Positions 6,679 to 8,082 of a stretch of 8,082 nucleotides of DNA are shown here, one piece after another; the stretch's first letter is position 1; every line of letters begins with the position of its first letter. Below the pieces are notes generated by a model. The model was given only the letters and a program-made list of their open reading frames with translations, did not search any database and was not told the origin of the DNA. This stretch comes from an uncultured Eubacteriales bacterium (GTDB lineage: Bacteria > Bacillota_A > Clostridia > Christensenellales > Aristaeellaceae): the NCBI GenBank assembly GCA_902766515.1, contig CACXEB010000004.1, positions 1 to 8,082 on the forward strand, written 5' to 3'. The position numbers and the translations under genes are program-made.

Positions 6679-8082
6679 ACATTACCTCCGTTTGGTGCGC
6701 CGTCCGGCTCCCTGTGGAGCAGGATCCGGACCGCGTTCAGCACGGCCAGCACCATGACGCCCACGTCGGCGAAGATCGCCAGCCACATGTTGGCGACGCC
6801 CAGCGCGCCGAGGACCAGGCACAGCAGCTTGACGCCGATCGAAAACCAGATGTTTTCGCGGACCACGCGCATGCACAGCCGGGCCAGCCGGATGGCGACG
6901 GCCAGCTTGCGGGGATCGTCGTCCATCAGCACCACGTCCGCTGCCTCAATGGCCGCGTCGCTGCCCAAGCCGCCCATGGCGATGCCCACATCGGCGCGGG
7001 ACAGCACAGGCGCGTCATTGATGCCGTCGCCGACGAAGGCCAGCTTGCCGCGGGACGCGGGATCGCTGAGCAGGCGCTCGACATGCGCTACCTTCTGGTC
7101 CGGGGTCAGCTCGCTGTACAGCTCGTCCACCTGCAGGGTGCGGGCGACTTCCTCCGCGCTCTGGGGCCGGTCGCCGGTCAGCATGACGGTCTTTCCGACA
7201 CCCAGCGAGCGGAGCATGCGGGCGGCTTCCTCCGCGCCGGGCTTCAGCCGGTCAGCGATCAGGATATGGCCCAGGTACTGCCCGTCGGCGGCGACGTGCA
7301 CCACCGTGCCGGCGTGATGGCAGGGCAGGAAGCTGATGCCTTCCTCCCGCATGAGCCGGTCGGAGCCCGCGAGCACCGTCTGCCCGTCCACCTCGGCGCG
7401 GACGCCGCGGCCGGACAGCTCGTGAATGTCACGGACGGCGGAAGGATCAAGGGGTTCCCGGTACGCGGCGCGGATACTGGCCGCGATCGGATGGGTGGAC
7501 TGGCTTTCCGCCAGCGCTGCCAGGCGCAGGATCTGCTTTTCTTCCAGGGCGGCATGGTGGATGCCGGCCACCTCAAACACGCCGCAGGTCATCGTGCCGG
7601 TCTTGTCAAATACCACGGTCCGGGTATCGGCCAGGGCCTCCAGGTAATTGGAGCCTTTCACGAGCACGCCGTGCCGGGAAGCCACGCCGAGGCCCGCGAA
7701 AAAGCTCAGCGGGATGGAAATCACCAGCGCGCAGGGGCAGCTGATGACCAGGAAGGTCAGCGCCCGGTATACCCAATCGCCCCAGTCGGCCGGCAGGCCC
7801 GCCAGCAGGCGGAAGAGCGGCGGCAGGAGAGCCAGCGCCAGCGCGCCGGCGCAGACCGCCGGGGTGTAGATCCGCGCGAAGCGGGTGATGAATGCCTCAG
7901 ACCGGGATTTCCGGCTGGAGGCGTTTTCCACCAGCTCCAGGATGCGGCTGGCGGTGGAATCGCCGAATTCGTGGGTCGTGCGGATGCGCAGCAGACCGTC
8001 GCCGTTGATGCAGCCGCTCTGGGCCGGATCGCCGGGGCGGACGGCGCGGGGCACGCTCTCGCCCGTCAGGGCGGCCGTGTCC
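6675..8082 (-). CDS. cadA: P1B-type heavy-metal (Zn/Cd/Pb) translocating ATPase, partial (N-terminus beyond right edge)
   Basis: The frame enters from the right edge, so the N-terminal metal-binding region, first membrane helices and most of the actuator domain are missing; 468 residues are visible. In order: the end of the actuator with TGES (8066-8055), a helix near AVCAGALALALLPPLF, the metal-binding membrane motif CPC (7739-7731), the phosphorylation site DKTGTMT (Asp codon 7607-7605), STHPIAAS of the nucleotide-binding domain, MLTGD and GDGINDAPVL of the hinge, then two C-terminal helices. GGLGSDAAIEAADVVLM, the lysine in NIWFSIGVK and the aspartate in WLAIFADVG are features of the Zn/Cd/Pb (P1B-2, CadA/ZntA) subgroup rather than Cu pumps. 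It would export divalent soft metals across the cytoplasmic membrane using ATP. A GTG at 8054 is not the true start, because TGES lies before it in the same frame. The gene is coupled by ATGA overlap to the downstream ArsR-type regulator. The exact metal is uncertain. Confidence 0.95.
   Translation of the reverse strand, partial: DTAALTGESVPRAVRPGDPAQSGCINGDGLLRIRTTHEFGDSTASRILELVENASSRKSRSEAFITRFARIYTPAVCAGALALALLPPLFRLLAGLPADWGDWVYRALTFLVISCPCALVISIPLSFFAGLGVASRHGVLVKGSNYLEALADTRTVVFDKTGTMTCGVFEVAGIHHAALEEKQILRLAALAESQSTHPIAASIRAAYREPLDPSAVRDIHELSGRGVRAEVDGQTVLAGSDRLMREEGISFLPCHHAGTVVHVAADGQYLGHILIADRLKPGAEEAARMLRSLGVGKTVMLTGDRPQSAEEVARTLQVDELYSELTPDQKVAHVERLLSDPASRGKLAFVGDGINDAPVLSRADVGIAMGGLGSDAAIEAADVVLMDDDPRKLAVAIRLARLCMRVVRENIWFSIGVKLLCLVLGALGVANMWLAIFADVGVMVLAVLNAVRILLHREPDGAPNGGNV
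6685..6689 (-). promoter_or_regulatory. Ribosome binding site for the ArsR-family gene
   Basis: GGAGG on the minus strand lies inside the last codons of the ATPase gene, six bases before the ATG at 6678. It fixes the regulator's start and allows translation of the regulator from the shared message. Confidence 0.85.

Noticed and set aside
6322..7317. 331-codon open frame on the plus strand opposite the ArsR and ATPase genes
   Set aside because: The minus strand has unmistakable ArsR and P-type ATPase motifs; this frame has a Ser/Ala/Arg-rich composition typical of an antisense shadow.
8052..8054. GTG as the start of the ATPase gene
   Set aside because: The same frame continues to the edge and encodes the TGES actuator motif before this codon, so the gene is cut by the window.
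1..8082. CRISPR arrays, tRNA or rRNA genes, insertion sequences, attachment sites
   Set aside because: I saw no regularly spaced repeats, cloverleaf-like segments, transposase motifs or terminal inverted repeats; integration sites would need the flanks beyond the window.

Overview
The window looks like chromosomal or genomic-island DNA from a Gram-positive member of the Bacillota, most likely the class Clostridia. The evidence is strong Shine-Dalgarno sequences (GGAGG), textbook housekeeping-sigma promoters, tight ATGA gene overlaps, SpoVG-like sequence and fairly high GC (about 55-60% on the left, higher on the right, by hand counts of a few lines). I cannot name the genus.

Layout: (1) Bases 1-539, minus strand: 5' part of an unrecognised soluble protein, running off the left edge. 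(2) Bases 540-715: a divergent promoter region. It holds a perfect consensus promoter (TTGACA-17-TATAAT) firing right, an extended -10 promoter firing left, and an 18-bp near-palindrome inside the left-firing promoter. (3) Bases 716-6243, plus strand: a two-gene operon. The first gene encodes a 1243-residue TIR-NACHT protein with a helical region, a short pentapeptide-like stretch and a degenerate beta-propeller as putative sensor. The second overlaps it by 4 bases (ATGA) and encodes a 599-residue protein with two tandem SpoVG-like modules, an acidic/Pro-rich linker, a winged helix and a C-terminal half that recalls the replication-relaxation family. (4) Bases 6256-6282: an 11-bp perfect hairpin between convergent operons. 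(5) Bases 6310-8082, minus strand: a heavy-metal unit. It is a CadA/ZntA-type P1B ATPase (N-terminal part outside the window), coupled by another ATGA overlap to a downstream ArsR/SmtB-family metal sensor.

How they may work together: the TIR-NACHT protein has the architecture of an NLR-like immune sensor. The NACHT module would oligomerise on ligand recognition by the C-terminal region and activate the TIR domain, which keeps its catalytic glutamate and could cleave NAD+. Its stop-start overlap with a putative DNA/RNA-binding partner suggests the two are made together and act together. I know of no described anti-phage system with this second gene, so the pair is the candidate novel system here. 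That function is inference from architecture and gene order only. The metal-efflux unit is an ordinary Zn/Cd/Pb homeostasis cassette and is probably unrelated.
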